From DATMNR01 sp963702765 (lineage in GTDB: Bacteria > Chloroflexota > Ktedonobacteria > Ktedonobacterales > Ktedonobacteraceae), in NCBI GenBank assembly GCA_963702765.1, contig CAVPEB010000024.1, positions 1-44,853 on the forward strand: 44,853 nucleotides of DNA, read 5' to 3'. Positions 8,280-15,225 of this stretch are shown piece by piece; positions within the stretch are counted from its first letter, which is position 1; the number at the start of each line of letters is the position of its first letter. The notes under the pieces were generated by a model. That model did not search any database, was not told the origin of the DNA, and was given only the letters and a program-made list of their open reading frames with translations. The position numbers were made by a program, and so were the translations under genes.

Positions 8280-9632
8280 ATGTCATTGCGAGAAGCGATA
8301 GAAACCTATCACGAACTCCTGACTGACGAATTAGCCAGTGAGTCGCAGGCGAAACTCGATGATCAGCAGCAGGTCCGTGAAATCACTTTTGGTGGACGAC
8401 CGCTTTGTAGCGTACTGCGCCCGCGCTTCATGACGCCCGAGCAATATCACTTCCTACAGACGAGGGTTCGCCTGCTGTTACATGCTTTCGATAAGATCTA
8501 TTATCGTGCTCTGGAAGATGAGGTGTTCCGCAAACATTTTGGCTTACTTGACTGGGAAGAGGAACTCGTACGGCACGATTCTGGTTTTCGTGCTCCCAGT
8601 CCGACCTCGCGTGTAGACACATTCTTTGTACATGGTCGTGGAGGCTTGCGCCTTACAGAATACAATGCTGAGACGCCCGCAAGCCCGGCTTACAATGATA
8701 TACTGGCAGACGTTTTTTACGGCTTACCTGTGATGCGAGAGTTTCTGCATCGCTACGAGGTGCGCTACTCACCCGCGCGTCACAGCGTCCTGAATGCCTT
8801 GATAGACGCTTATCAGCAATGGTTAGGCCGTCGTGAGACGCCCCGTATCGCCATACTCGACTGGAAAGAGGTGCCAAGTTACAGCGAGTTCGTGATGTTT
8901 GCCGAGTATTTCAAATCTCAGGGGATGGAATGTGTCATCGCAGATCCACGCGAAGTGGAATATCGCAATGGCCGTCTCATGGCAGGAGACTTCCACATCA
9001 CGTTGATATATAAGCGCGTGCTAATCAGCGAGCTTGTCGAACGTGGCGGGCTTGATCAGCCAGTTGTACAGGCAGTGCGCGATGGGAACGTCTGTATGGT
9101 TAATCCATTTCGCTGCAAAATTTTACACAAAAAAGCCAGCCTGGCAGTACTGAGCGATGAACGCAATTCCGAACTCTTCAGCGACGCGGAGTTTGAAGCC
9201 ATCGAAGCGCATATTCCCTGGACGTGTGTCGTCGAGGAGCGCAATGCCAACTATCATGGCCAGAAGATCGACCTTTTACCTTTCATTCTTGAGCATCGCG
9301 ATAAACTGGTGCTCAAACCAAACGACGAGTACGGTGGCAAGGGAATTGTTCTAGGTTGGGAAACCGATCCTGTTACCTGGGCTCTGGCGATTCAAACCGC
9401 ACTTACCGACCCTTACATTGTTCAGGAGCGTGTAACCATTCCAAGTGAACCATTCCCAAGCATGGTTGATGGCCATGTCACATTGAGCGACCGCATGTTG
9501 GATACCAACCCATTTGTCTTCTATGGCAGCTACATGGATGGCTGCCTATCCCGTCTCTCGACCGAGGCGTTGCTGAATGTAACAGCTGGTAGCGGTTCAG
9601 CCGTCGCCACATTCGTGGTGGAAAAACGTTAG
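8280..9632 (+). CDS. Circularly permuted ATP-grasp ligase, copy 2
   Basis: A 450-residue copy of the ligase at 4634, with all ATP-grasp blocks preserved. It differs by only three residues: Gly34 to Glu, Leu305 to Phe and Phe375 to Leu. The duplication joins it exactly at its ATG to the truncated peptidase, so its native upstream Shine-Dalgarno (AGAGGCGGTG in copy 1) is gone and no obvious replacement is visible in the 20 bases before 8280. It may be translated as the C-terminal part of an in-frame fusion with the peptidase remnant, at a low level from its own ATG, or by coupling. The downstream GCS2 gene keeps the 10-bp spacing. Conservation of the reading frame suggests that the copy is still functional. 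Confidence 0.87.
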   Translation: MSLREAIETYHELLTDELASESQAKLDDQQQVREITFGGRPLCSVLRPRFMTPEQYHFLQTRVRLLLHAFDKIYYRALEDEVFRKHFGLLDWEEELVRHDSGFRAPSPTSRVDTFFVHGRGGLRLTEYNAETPASPAYNDILADVFYGLPVMREFLHRYEVRYSPARHSVLNALIDAYQQWLGRRETPRIAILDWKEVPSYSEFVMFAEYFKSQGMECVIADPREVEYRNGRLMAGDFHITLIYKRVLISELVERGGLDQPVVQAVRDGNVCMVNPFRCKILHKKASLAVLSDERNSELFSDAEFEAIEAHIPWTCVVEERNANYHGQKIDLLPFILEHRDKLVLKPNDEYGGKGIVLGWETDPVTWALAIQTALTDPYIVQERVTIPSEPFPSMVDGHVTLSDRMLDTNPFVFYGSYMDGCLSRLSTEALLNVTAGSGSAVATFVVEKR

Positions 9633-9642
9633 GAGAATTGAA

Positions 9643-10758
9643 ATGAAGCCGCCCTCACTCACCATTGGCATAGAAGAAGAATACCAGATTGTCGACCCGG
9701 AGACGCGCGAACTGCGCTCCTACATCACCCAGATACTGGAGGAGGGTAAGACGACCCTGCGAGAGCAGGTCAAACCCGAACTACACCAGGCCATGGTTGA
9801 AGTCGGATCCCTGGTATGCCAGACACCAGGTGAACTGCGAGAGGAACTGGTTCGCCTTCGTCGTACGATTATGGAACTGGCCGCAAACAATGGCTTGAAG
9901 ATCGTGGCAGCAGGCACTCACCCATTTTCCTCATGGATGACGCAGGAGATCACCCCGCAGGAACGCTATATGGGCGTCAAGCAGGACATGCAGGAACTTG
10001 CCCAGAGGCTATTGATCTTCGGTACACATGTACATATAGGCATCGAAGACCGTGAATTTCTCATCGATTGCATGAACGTTGTACGCTATTTGTTGCCACA
10101 TATACTCTGCCTCTCCAGCAGTTCACCATTCTGGATGGGACGAAACACCGGCCTGAAATCTTACCGCAGCATTATTTTCCGTAACTTCCCCCGCAGTGGC
10201 ATCCCACGTGTTTTCGATACATGGGAGGACTACAACTACCTGGTGGAGACGCTGGTGAAGACAAATACCATCCCAGATGGCAGCAAAATCTGGTGGGACG
10301 TACGTCCAAACCATTCATATCCTACTATAGAATTCCGCATCAACGATGTTTGCACGCGAGTCGATGAAGCAATTTGCATGGCAGCCATCTTTCAGGCTAT
10401 TATTTTCAAACTCTGGAAGCTGCGTCGAGACAATCTGACGTTCCGTGTCTATCCCATGGAGTTGATCGAAGAAAATAAGTGGCGTGCAGTGCGCTATGGA
10501 CTGGACGGCAAACTGATTGATTTTGGCAAACAGCAAGAAGTACCAGCCCGCGACTTGATTCGCGAATTAATCGAGTGGTTCATAGGCGATGTGATCGATG
10601 AATTGGGCAGTCGCGAGGAGATCGAGTATGTGTACCGCATCCTGAACGAAGGCTCAAGCGCCGATCGCCAGTTAGCCACGTTTAACCGCACAGGTGATCT
10701 GAAAGCGGTAGTCGACCAGTTAATACAAGAAACAAGTGAAGGAGTTATTTCTGCCTGA
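9643..10758 (+). CDS. GCS2-type carboxylate-amine ligase (YbdK-like), copy 2
   Basis: A 371-residue GCS2-family ligase whose protein sequence is identical to copy 1 at 5997. By hand alignment the genes differ at 15 positions within the codons, all silent, for example CTC/CTG Val-preceding Leu, CGC/CGT Arg and GCA/GCC for the last alanine; the stop changes from TAA to TGA. This pattern implies purifying selection on both copies after the duplication. It is 10 bp downstream of the second cp-ATP-grasp gene with the same GGAG. It is followed by its own hairpin and the intact peptidase gene, so this block (8280-12847) is the one still linked to a full peptidase. Confidence 0.9.
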   Translation: MKPPSLTIGIEEEYQIVDPETRELRSYITQILEEGKTTLREQVKPELHQAMVEVGSLVCQTPGELREELVRLRRTIMELAANNGLKIVAAGTHPFSSWMTQEITPQERYMGVKQDMQELAQRLLIFGTHVHIGIEDREFLIDCMNVVRYLLPHILCLSSSSPFWMGRNTGLKSYRSIIFRNFPRSGIPRVFDTWEDYNYLVETLVKTNTIPDGSKIWWDVRPNHSYPTIEFRINDVCTRVDEAICMAAIFQAIIFKLWKLRRDNLTFRVYPMELIEENKWRAVRYGLDGKLIDFGKQQEVPARDLIRELIEWFIGDVIDELGSREEIEYVYRILNEGSSADRQLATFNRTGDLKAVVDQLIQETSEGVISA

Positions 10759-10799
10759 TGGGTGAGATCGTAAACGATCTCACCCATCAGGCAGAAATA
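10746..10799 (+). terminator. Perfect 26-bp hairpin spanning the GCS2 copy 2 stop
   Basis: Arms 10746-10771 and 10774-10799 are exact reverse complements around a central AA. The outer 9 bp (TATTTCTGC/GCAGAAATA) are identical to the hairpin of copy 1, but the inner 16-17 bp of each arm are unrelated (CTGATGGGTGAGATCGT here). The stop TGA is in the left arm. No T-tract follows, so the terminator role is tentative. Confidence 0.75.
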
Positions 10800-10813
10800 G
10801 AAGTTAAAAGTAC

Positions 10814-12847
10814 ATGTCACGTTCAATCACAATCGAAGATTTGTATGCAATTCAATTTTTGAGCAGGCCGCGCATCTCGCCGGATGGTCGTCGTGTGGCT
10901 TTTGTGGTAACAACCATCGACGAGGGCAAGCACGAATATCGTTCCTCGATCTGGATAGCGCCAACCGAGGGTGGAGAAGCCACGCGCTTCATAGGCGGCA
11001 CAGCCAATGCGCACAGTCCATGCTGGTCACCCGATGGACAATGGCTGGCCTTTGTCACAGATCGTGAAAGCGAGCTATCAAGCAAAGATGCACAGGAGCA
11101 GAAGAAAGAGGGCAAAGGCAAAGGACAGATTTGGCTCATCCCCAGCGATGGAGGCGAAGCGCACCAATTGACCTTCATGCCACATGGAGCCTCCAATCCC
11201 ACCTGGTCGCCTGACTGCAAGCGCATGGTTTTCAGCGCAGCTGTTGGCCCTCTCGATGAAGAGACCGAGGATGGAAAGATCTTACCCAAAGTTCGTGTAA
11301 TTGACCGGCTACTCTATCGGCTGGATGGTGTAGGCTTTATCTACGAGAGACGCCAGCACCTGTTTCTAGTTGATATCAAAGGAGGCGAGCTCAAACAACT
11401 CACCGATGGCGATTGGGACGATAAAGATCCAACCTGGTCGCCAGATGGCACTCATATTGCATTTGCATCAAGTCGAGCTGAAGATCGCTGGCAGTTGCCT
11501 TGTCCTGATATTTATGCATTGTCGATTGAGAACGAGCAAGCGGGGGAATTACGGTGTTTCACCGACGGCACGCGTTCGTGTTTTTCGCCTTCATGGTCAC
11601 CGGACGGCAAAACGATCGCATTTTTAGCGAAACCAAAGTTGCGTTCGGGCAACCATAGCGAAGTGTTCACCATCGACGCACTGACACCACAAGCTGAGCC
11701 GCGCTGCCTGACAGGTGAATTTGAGGGCGGTTGTTCGGACTGGACCAACAGTGATATGACCAACGAACAAATGATACCCGCACCAGTATGGTCTACGGAC
11801 TGTCAAACACTCTACATACTTGCTGCCCAAAGAGGATCTACGCGTGTTTATGCAGTTGATAGAACTGGAGCAAGCAAGCAACCTCCAACGCTCACTCCAG
11901 GGAATATGCATGTACTCGATTTCAGTATCGATCAATCCAGGAGCTCAGCCGCAATACTGATCGAAAATCCTACACACGTAGCAGAGATTTTCGTGAGTTC
12001 AATTGCGGCGCCGGGCGAATTGCGCCAGTTAACGACATTCAATGATGCACTGTTCGATGAGCTTGAACTGGCAACACCTGAATACATGCCATATAGCGGC
12101 TTCGAAGGGTGGCCGATGGATGGTTGGATTCTCAAACCTCGGGACTTTGATGCAAACAAAAAGTATCCGCTGATCGTTGAGATTCATGGCGGGCCGAACA
12201 CACAGTATGGCTATGGTTTTATGCACGAAATGCAGATACTCGCGGCGGACGGCTACGTCGTGCTCTTTACCAACCCGCGCGGTAGCCTGGGTTATGGGCG
12301 AGACTTCGCGCTGGCGGTGCGAGGCGAATGGGCTGTGAAAGATTCGCTGGATATTATGGCTGGCGTCGATGCCGTCATTGAGAAGGGCTATATCGATGAA
12401 CAACGACTGGGTGTGATTGGTGGCAGTTACGGTGGCTTCATGACAAGCTGGTTGATCGGCCATAGCGACCGTTTCAGGGCAGCGGTAGCTGATCGCAGTG
12501 TGATCGATCGCTTTTCCTTCTTCGGCAGCAGCGATATCGGTTGGGATTTCACCGATGATGACATGGAAGTGGCACCCTGGGATAATCCCGAACGCTATAT
12601 GCGCATGTCGCCTATCACCTATGTCAAGAATATACATACTCCTGTGCTGATCATCCACAGCGAAAGCGACTTGCGGTGCAATATCGAGCAATCCGAACAA
12701 CTCTTTGCTGCACTGAAATATCTGGGTCGCGAGACGCTTTTCGTACGTTTTGAAGGTCAAAGCCACGGTCTTTCACGTGGGGGGCATCCGAAGTTGCGTA
12801 AGGAGCGTTTGCGGCATATTCGGAAATGGTTTGAGAAGTATTTGTAA
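10814..12847 (+). CDS. S9 family prolyl-oligopeptidase (acylaminoacyl-peptidase-like)
   Basis: An intact 677-residue serine peptidase of clan SC, family S9. The N-terminal two-thirds is a beta-propeller built from TolB/WD40-like repeats, each with an SPDG-type motif. The C-terminal third is an alpha/beta hydrolase with Ser538 in GVIGGSYGGFMTSW, Asp619 in HSESDLRC and His651 in GQSHGLSRGG. No signal peptide is seen, so it is probably cytosolic. Family members remove short peptides or N-acyl residues from small substrates gated by the propeller. Placed after two ligases, it may trim, activate or recycle the ligase product. There is no clear Shine-Dalgarno before ATG 10814; the upstream hairpin may affect its expression. 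Confidence 0.92.
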   Translation: MSRSITIEDLYAIQFLSRPRISPDGRRVAFVVTTIDEGKHEYRSSIWIAPTEGGEATRFIGGTANAHSPCWSPDGQWLAFVTDRESELSSKDAQEQKKEGKGKGQIWLIPSDGGEAHQLTFMPHGASNPTWSPDCKRMVFSAAVGPLDEETEDGKILPKVRVIDRLLYRLDGVGFIYERRQHLFLVDIKGGELKQLTDGDWDDKDPTWSPDGTHIAFASSRAEDRWQLPCPDIYALSIENEQAGELRCFTDGTRSCFSPSWSPDGKTIAFLAKPKLRSGNHSEVFTIDALTPQAEPRCLTGEFEGGCSDWTNSDMTNEQMIPAPVWSTDCQTLYILAAQRGSTRVYAVDRTGASKQPPTLTPGNMHVLDFSIDQSRSSAAILIENPTHVAEIFVSSIAAPGELRQLTTFNDALFDELELATPEYMPYSGFEGWPMDGWILKPRDFDANKKYPLIVEIHGGPNTQYGYGFMHEMQILAADGYVVLFTNPRGSLGYGRDFALAVRGEWAVKDSLDIMAGVDAVIEKGYIDEQRLGVIGGSYGGFMTSWLIGHSDRFRAAVADRSVIDRFSFFGSSDIGWDFTDDDMEVAPWDNPERYMRMSPITYVKNIHTPVLIIHSESDLRCNIEQSEQLFAALKYLGRETLFVRFEGQSHGLSRGGHPKLRKERLRHIRKWFEKYL

Positions 12848-13127
12848 GCACAGTCGTCCCCTCCCCAGGGCGACCACGGTGCACAGAATTGTCATCCTTC
12901 GTTGCACTCAGGATGACAGGAGACCAGACCACCACCCATCCCCGAGGGTGACCGCAAGGGTACGCCCCTACTATACACGAATGAGCCTGTAAAGCCGCTC
13001 AATCGGTTATTGTGTCATCCTACGTTTCGCTCAGGATAACAAAGGGAATTGCATCGATGAAACACTTCCGCTTTTCATTTCTTGTTTGAGAACAAGTGGA
13101 GAGAAGAATTTGAAGGAGCAAACACAA
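12848..13127. repeat. Repeat-filled spacer after the peptidase
   Basis: A 280-bp gap composed largely of dispersed repeats. Bases 12853-12878 and 12925-12972 are relatives of the GGGCGACC family (CAGGGCGACCACGG and GAGGGTGACCGCAAGGGTACGCCCCTAC). Bases 12890-12918 and 13013-13041 are copies of the TGTCATCC...GGATGACA palindrome. The last part carries the promoter region and AAGGAG of the DinB gene. No coding potential is supported. Confidence 0.65.
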
Positions 13128-13649
13128 ATGACAGAACAAACTTTTCCACTTATCACGTTTTACAAAGGTTGGAAGACCTGGCAGCAAAGCTTCGTTGAAA
13201 TCATTGCACCGCTTTCACCCGAACAACTTGCTTTTCCCGCTTCAACACATCACTGGTCGATAGGGATGATTGCACAACATATCATTGGTAACCGTGTATG
13301 GTGGTTCCAGGTATGGATGGGTGAAGGGAATCCTGATCTTGCGCCGATCGCCCATTGGGATCCTGGAGACAAAGAGCAACAGTTGACGCTTTCAGCCAGC
13401 GAACTCGTGAACGGGCTTGAGCGCACCTGGCAGATGATTGAGGATGCACTTGCCCGCTGGACTCCCGCCGACCTTGAGTATGTTTTCCCTTGCCCAGCGT
13501 CTTTGAGTGAAGAAGAGCGGAGAATCTTCCCTGAATTTACGCGGCAGTGGATTATCTGGCACGTCCTCGAACATGAGATCCATCATGGCGGTGAGCTTTC
13601 CTTAGCACTTGGCAATCTTCAACTTGATGGTATCTATGGAAACGCGTAA
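13128..13649 (+). CDS. DinB-fold protein, paralogue A
   Basis: A 173-residue four-helix-bundle protein of the DinB/YfiT superfamily. The metal-binding histidines are expected in GMIAQHIIGNR and in the C-terminal WHVLEHEIHHGGELSLALG, both of which are present. Superfamily members are metal-dependent thiol transferases or hydrolases, but many are uncharacterised. The start is ATG 13128 because AAGGAG precedes it by 9 bases; an upstream in-frame ATG at 13086 lacks this. A second paralogue with the same architecture lies at 16931. The substrate is unknown, and there is no operon partner. Confidence 0.87.
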   Translation: MTEQTFPLITFYKGWKTWQQSFVEIIAPLSPEQLAFPASTHHWSIGMIAQHIIGNRVWWFQVWMGEGNPDLAPIAHWDPGDKEQQLTLSASELVNGLERTWQMIEDALARWTPADLEYVFPCPASLSEEERRIFPEFTRQWIIWHVLEHEIHHGGELSLALGNLQLDGIYGNA

Positions 13650-14148
13650 ATTTGGGGTGATGCGGATGAAGACAACCATATAGATCTGTTGCTTCTGTGC
13701 AGTTATTCCATTTCCAAATAATCCACCCGCTTGTCATCCTGAGCGTGAGCGAAGGATCTCTCGCGACGGGCATAGAGATTCTTTGTTTCACTCAGGATGA
13801 CAATACCTACAACAGGATGACAGATGAGTCGTGGACTCTTTCGCTCTGAGTAACCTACCTCGACCATACTGACGATCATAAAGACCCCCAACCTTTCCAC
13901 CAAACCTCCATCGCCTGACGGATACTAAAAGACTTTTTTGGGCTAAAAAAGTCTTTCTTGGCGTTTATATATCTAAATCTACTTCTATAATACATGCTTT
14001 TCCTTTGCCTTCTTAGATTTTCAATCTCGTAAATTGATGAATTAACTCTTCGATATAATTGCTCTTTTGATTTTAAGCTGTAACAACGTCTATCTATTAA
14101 GAGTTGTAGTTCAACTTCCAATTGTAAAATTTCAAGGAGTGATGTGCC
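13650..14148. other. Intergenic region: palindrome and AT-rich segment
   Basis: A 499-bp spacer. Bases 13732-13803 hold a long inverted repeat of the TTGTCATCCTGAG family with CTCAGGATGACAA at the other end. From about 13920 the sequence becomes markedly AT-rich, unlike its neighbours. A 12-bp inverted repeat there, AAAGACTTTTTT at 13928-13939 and AAAAAAGTCTTT at 13945-13956, could act as a weak bidirectional terminator. An 81-codon minus-strand frame (14121-13876) has lysine/arginine-rich content and no recognisable domain or good ribosome site; I do not call it a gene. Confidence 0.5.
13732..13803. repeat. Long inverted repeat, TGTCATCCTGAGC family
   Basis: A two-arm element: TTGTCATCCTGAGCGTGAGC on the left and TTCACTCAGGATGACAA on the right, enclosing the GGATCT/GAGATT type inner sequences. 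It has the same organisation as the element at 43331-43402 and is larger than the single palindromes at 43, 12890 and 13013. No transposase is associated, so it is a miniature or REP-like repeat. Confidence 0.7.
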
Positions 14149-14316
14149 ATGTTTACTTTTAGCCTTATTGTCTTTGTCATTGTTGGTATGATTATACTTA
14201 TGGCTTTGGGTGGAATTGGTGCTGTGCCTAAGCCTGATAAGAAGAAATATTGTGCCTATTGCAGTCGCAAGATTGGTTCTGCTAAAGAGTGCCCGTTTTG
14301 CGGAGGGAAAGCTTAG
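14149..14316 (+). CDS. 55-residue membrane protein with zinc ribbon
   Basis: A small gene with a good AAGGAG 10 bases before its ATG. The protein begins with one strongly hydrophobic segment (residues 4-24), followed by a short basic linker and a four-cysteine knuckle, CAYC at 35-38 and CPFC at 48-51, typical of a small zinc ribbon. The expected topology is an N-terminal membrane anchor with a cytosolic zinc ribbon. No specific family is recognised; similar tiny anchored zinc-ribbon proteins are common and uncharacterised. It stands alone between AT-rich spacers. Confidence 0.7.
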   Translation: MFTFSLIVFVIVGMIILMALGGIGAVPKPDKKKYCAYCSRKIGSAKECPFCGGKA

Positions 14317-14626
14317 AGCAAATAACTCCTAAAATAGAACCATTCCACAGATCCTGTACTAGAATCCAGGTTCCATCAACTATCGGGTTCTGAATAGGAA
14401 AAGAGGCCAGGACAGCGCAAGCGCCCCCGCACCGCATCCACGCAGCCCCTGTCCCTACAGCAGAGACATCTAACAACTAAAGTTGGTGGATCAGAAAATC
14501 CTAAGTCACTTGACTTCTGGTAATATATTCTACTACGCTTTAATACGGCACTCGTTTTGAAACAGCCCTTTTTTGTTGAGCTTGTTTCATTCACGAGTTT
14601 TATTTGAAAAGGTGGGGAGATGTTCT
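14317..14626. other. Intergenic spacer with GC-rich repeat
   Basis: A 310-bp gap. Bases 14402-14461 are a GC-rich repeat (CCAGGACAGCGCAAGCGCCC through CTGTCCCTACAG) related to 2451-2505. The remaining sequence is AT-rich and is expected to contain the promoter for the next gene. No gene is supported. Confidence 0.5.
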
Positions 14627-15049
14627 ATGCAGGCTTTTGCGATGCGATTAAAAACATTCGCATTCAATTCATTCAAGTTGAAGAAGGGTATAGCACGGGT
14701 ATTTCTGGCTCTTTTATTTATCGTTGCTTCGAGCATGCACTTTATTACTGATGTGGAGTTGAAGATAATACCATCTTTCCTTCCGTTGCGACGTGAGGCA
14801 CTGTATATCACGGGGATATTTGAATTTGTCGGTGGTATTGGGCTTCTCATTCCTCGATTTCAACGTGCTGCTGCCTGGGGATTAGCTGCTTTGTTAGTCG
14901 CTATCTTCCCTGCAAATATGTACCACGCTGTCAAAAAAATACAACTTGGAGGTGTTCTGAATTCTCCACTTTATCACGTGGTCAGGTTGCCTCTCCAGGT
15001 GGTGTTGATCTGGTGGGCGCTGTGGTGTACGGGTGAGAAAGAAGAGTAA
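14627..15049 (+). CDS. DoxX-like integral membrane protein
   Basis: A 140-residue membrane protein of the DoxX/MauE-like type. It has four hydrophobic segments: about 23-38 (ARVFLALLFIVASSMHF), 57-72, 80-97 and 116-132. The typical motifs are GIARVFLALLFIVASSMHF, the central GIFEFVGGIGLLIP and the LAALLVAIFPANMYHA block. ATG 14627 is chosen because GGTGGGGAG lies 7 bases upstream; an upstream in-frame start has no ribosome site. DoxX-like proteins are linked to quinone or redox functions in some organisms, but no function is certain here. A long hairpin follows the stop. Confidence 0.82.
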   Translation: MQAFAMRLKTFAFNSFKLKKGIARVFLALLFIVASSMHFITDVELKIIPSFLPLRREALYITGIFEFVGGIGLLIPRFQRAAAWGLAALLVAIFPANMYHAVKKIQLGGVLNSPLYHVVRLPLQVVLIWWALWCTGEKEE

Positions 15050-15060
15050 GTTCTAATCTT

Positions 15061-15113
15061 ATTCAGAAGGGGTTCCAAGGGGCTTTGTAAGCCCCTTGGA
15101 ACCCCTTCTGAAT
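15061..15113 (+). terminator. Perfect 25-bp hairpin after the DoxX-like gene
   Basis: Arms 15061-15085 and 15089-15113 are exact reverse complements around the loop TGT. The inner stem is GC-rich (GGGGTTCCAAGGGGC), and the hairpin starts 11 bp after the stop at 15049. No T-tract follows, which resembles the hairpins after the GCS2 genes in size, perfection and placement though not in sequence. It probably ends or protects the doxX transcript. Confidence 0.75.
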
Positions 15114-15225
15114 AGTTACGATAAGTGTTTAAACTATCGGCTAGCGAAACAAAGGTGACATTTTTTACAAAATAGGGTTTAATAGTATGTAGAAACTGTT
15201 CAGTTAGAAATGAGAGGTGGATATT

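Larger units (their letters stand above)
8280..11926 (+). repeat. Tandem duplication, unit 2
   Basis: The second unit of the direct repeat, containing cp-ATP-grasp, GCS2 and the N-terminal part of the complete S9 peptidase. Homology with unit 1 ends at about 11926, after the codons for LDFS; beyond this point only the complete gene continues. The only sequence shared at the breakpoints is the dinucleotide AT, as seen by comparing AGT-ATG at 8277-8282, AGT-ATC at 11924-11929 and GCC-ATG at 4631-4636. That fits illegitimate recombination rather than recombination between long repeats. Confidence 0.9.

Noticed and set aside
7653..9632. A 659-codon open frame as one normal protein
   Set aside because: It joins the remnant of a peptidase propeller (itself out of frame relative to its start) to the second ATP-grasp gene. 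I call the ligase from 8280 and treat the fusion as a consequence of the duplication.
12029..12766. A 245-residue minus-strand gene opposite the S9 peptidase
   Set aside because: It is entirely inside the catalytic domain of a clear peptidase and has no family signature.
13876..14121. An 81-residue minus-strand gene
   Set aside because: AT-rich composition, no recognised domain, no ribosome site and overlap with a hairpin make it unlikely.
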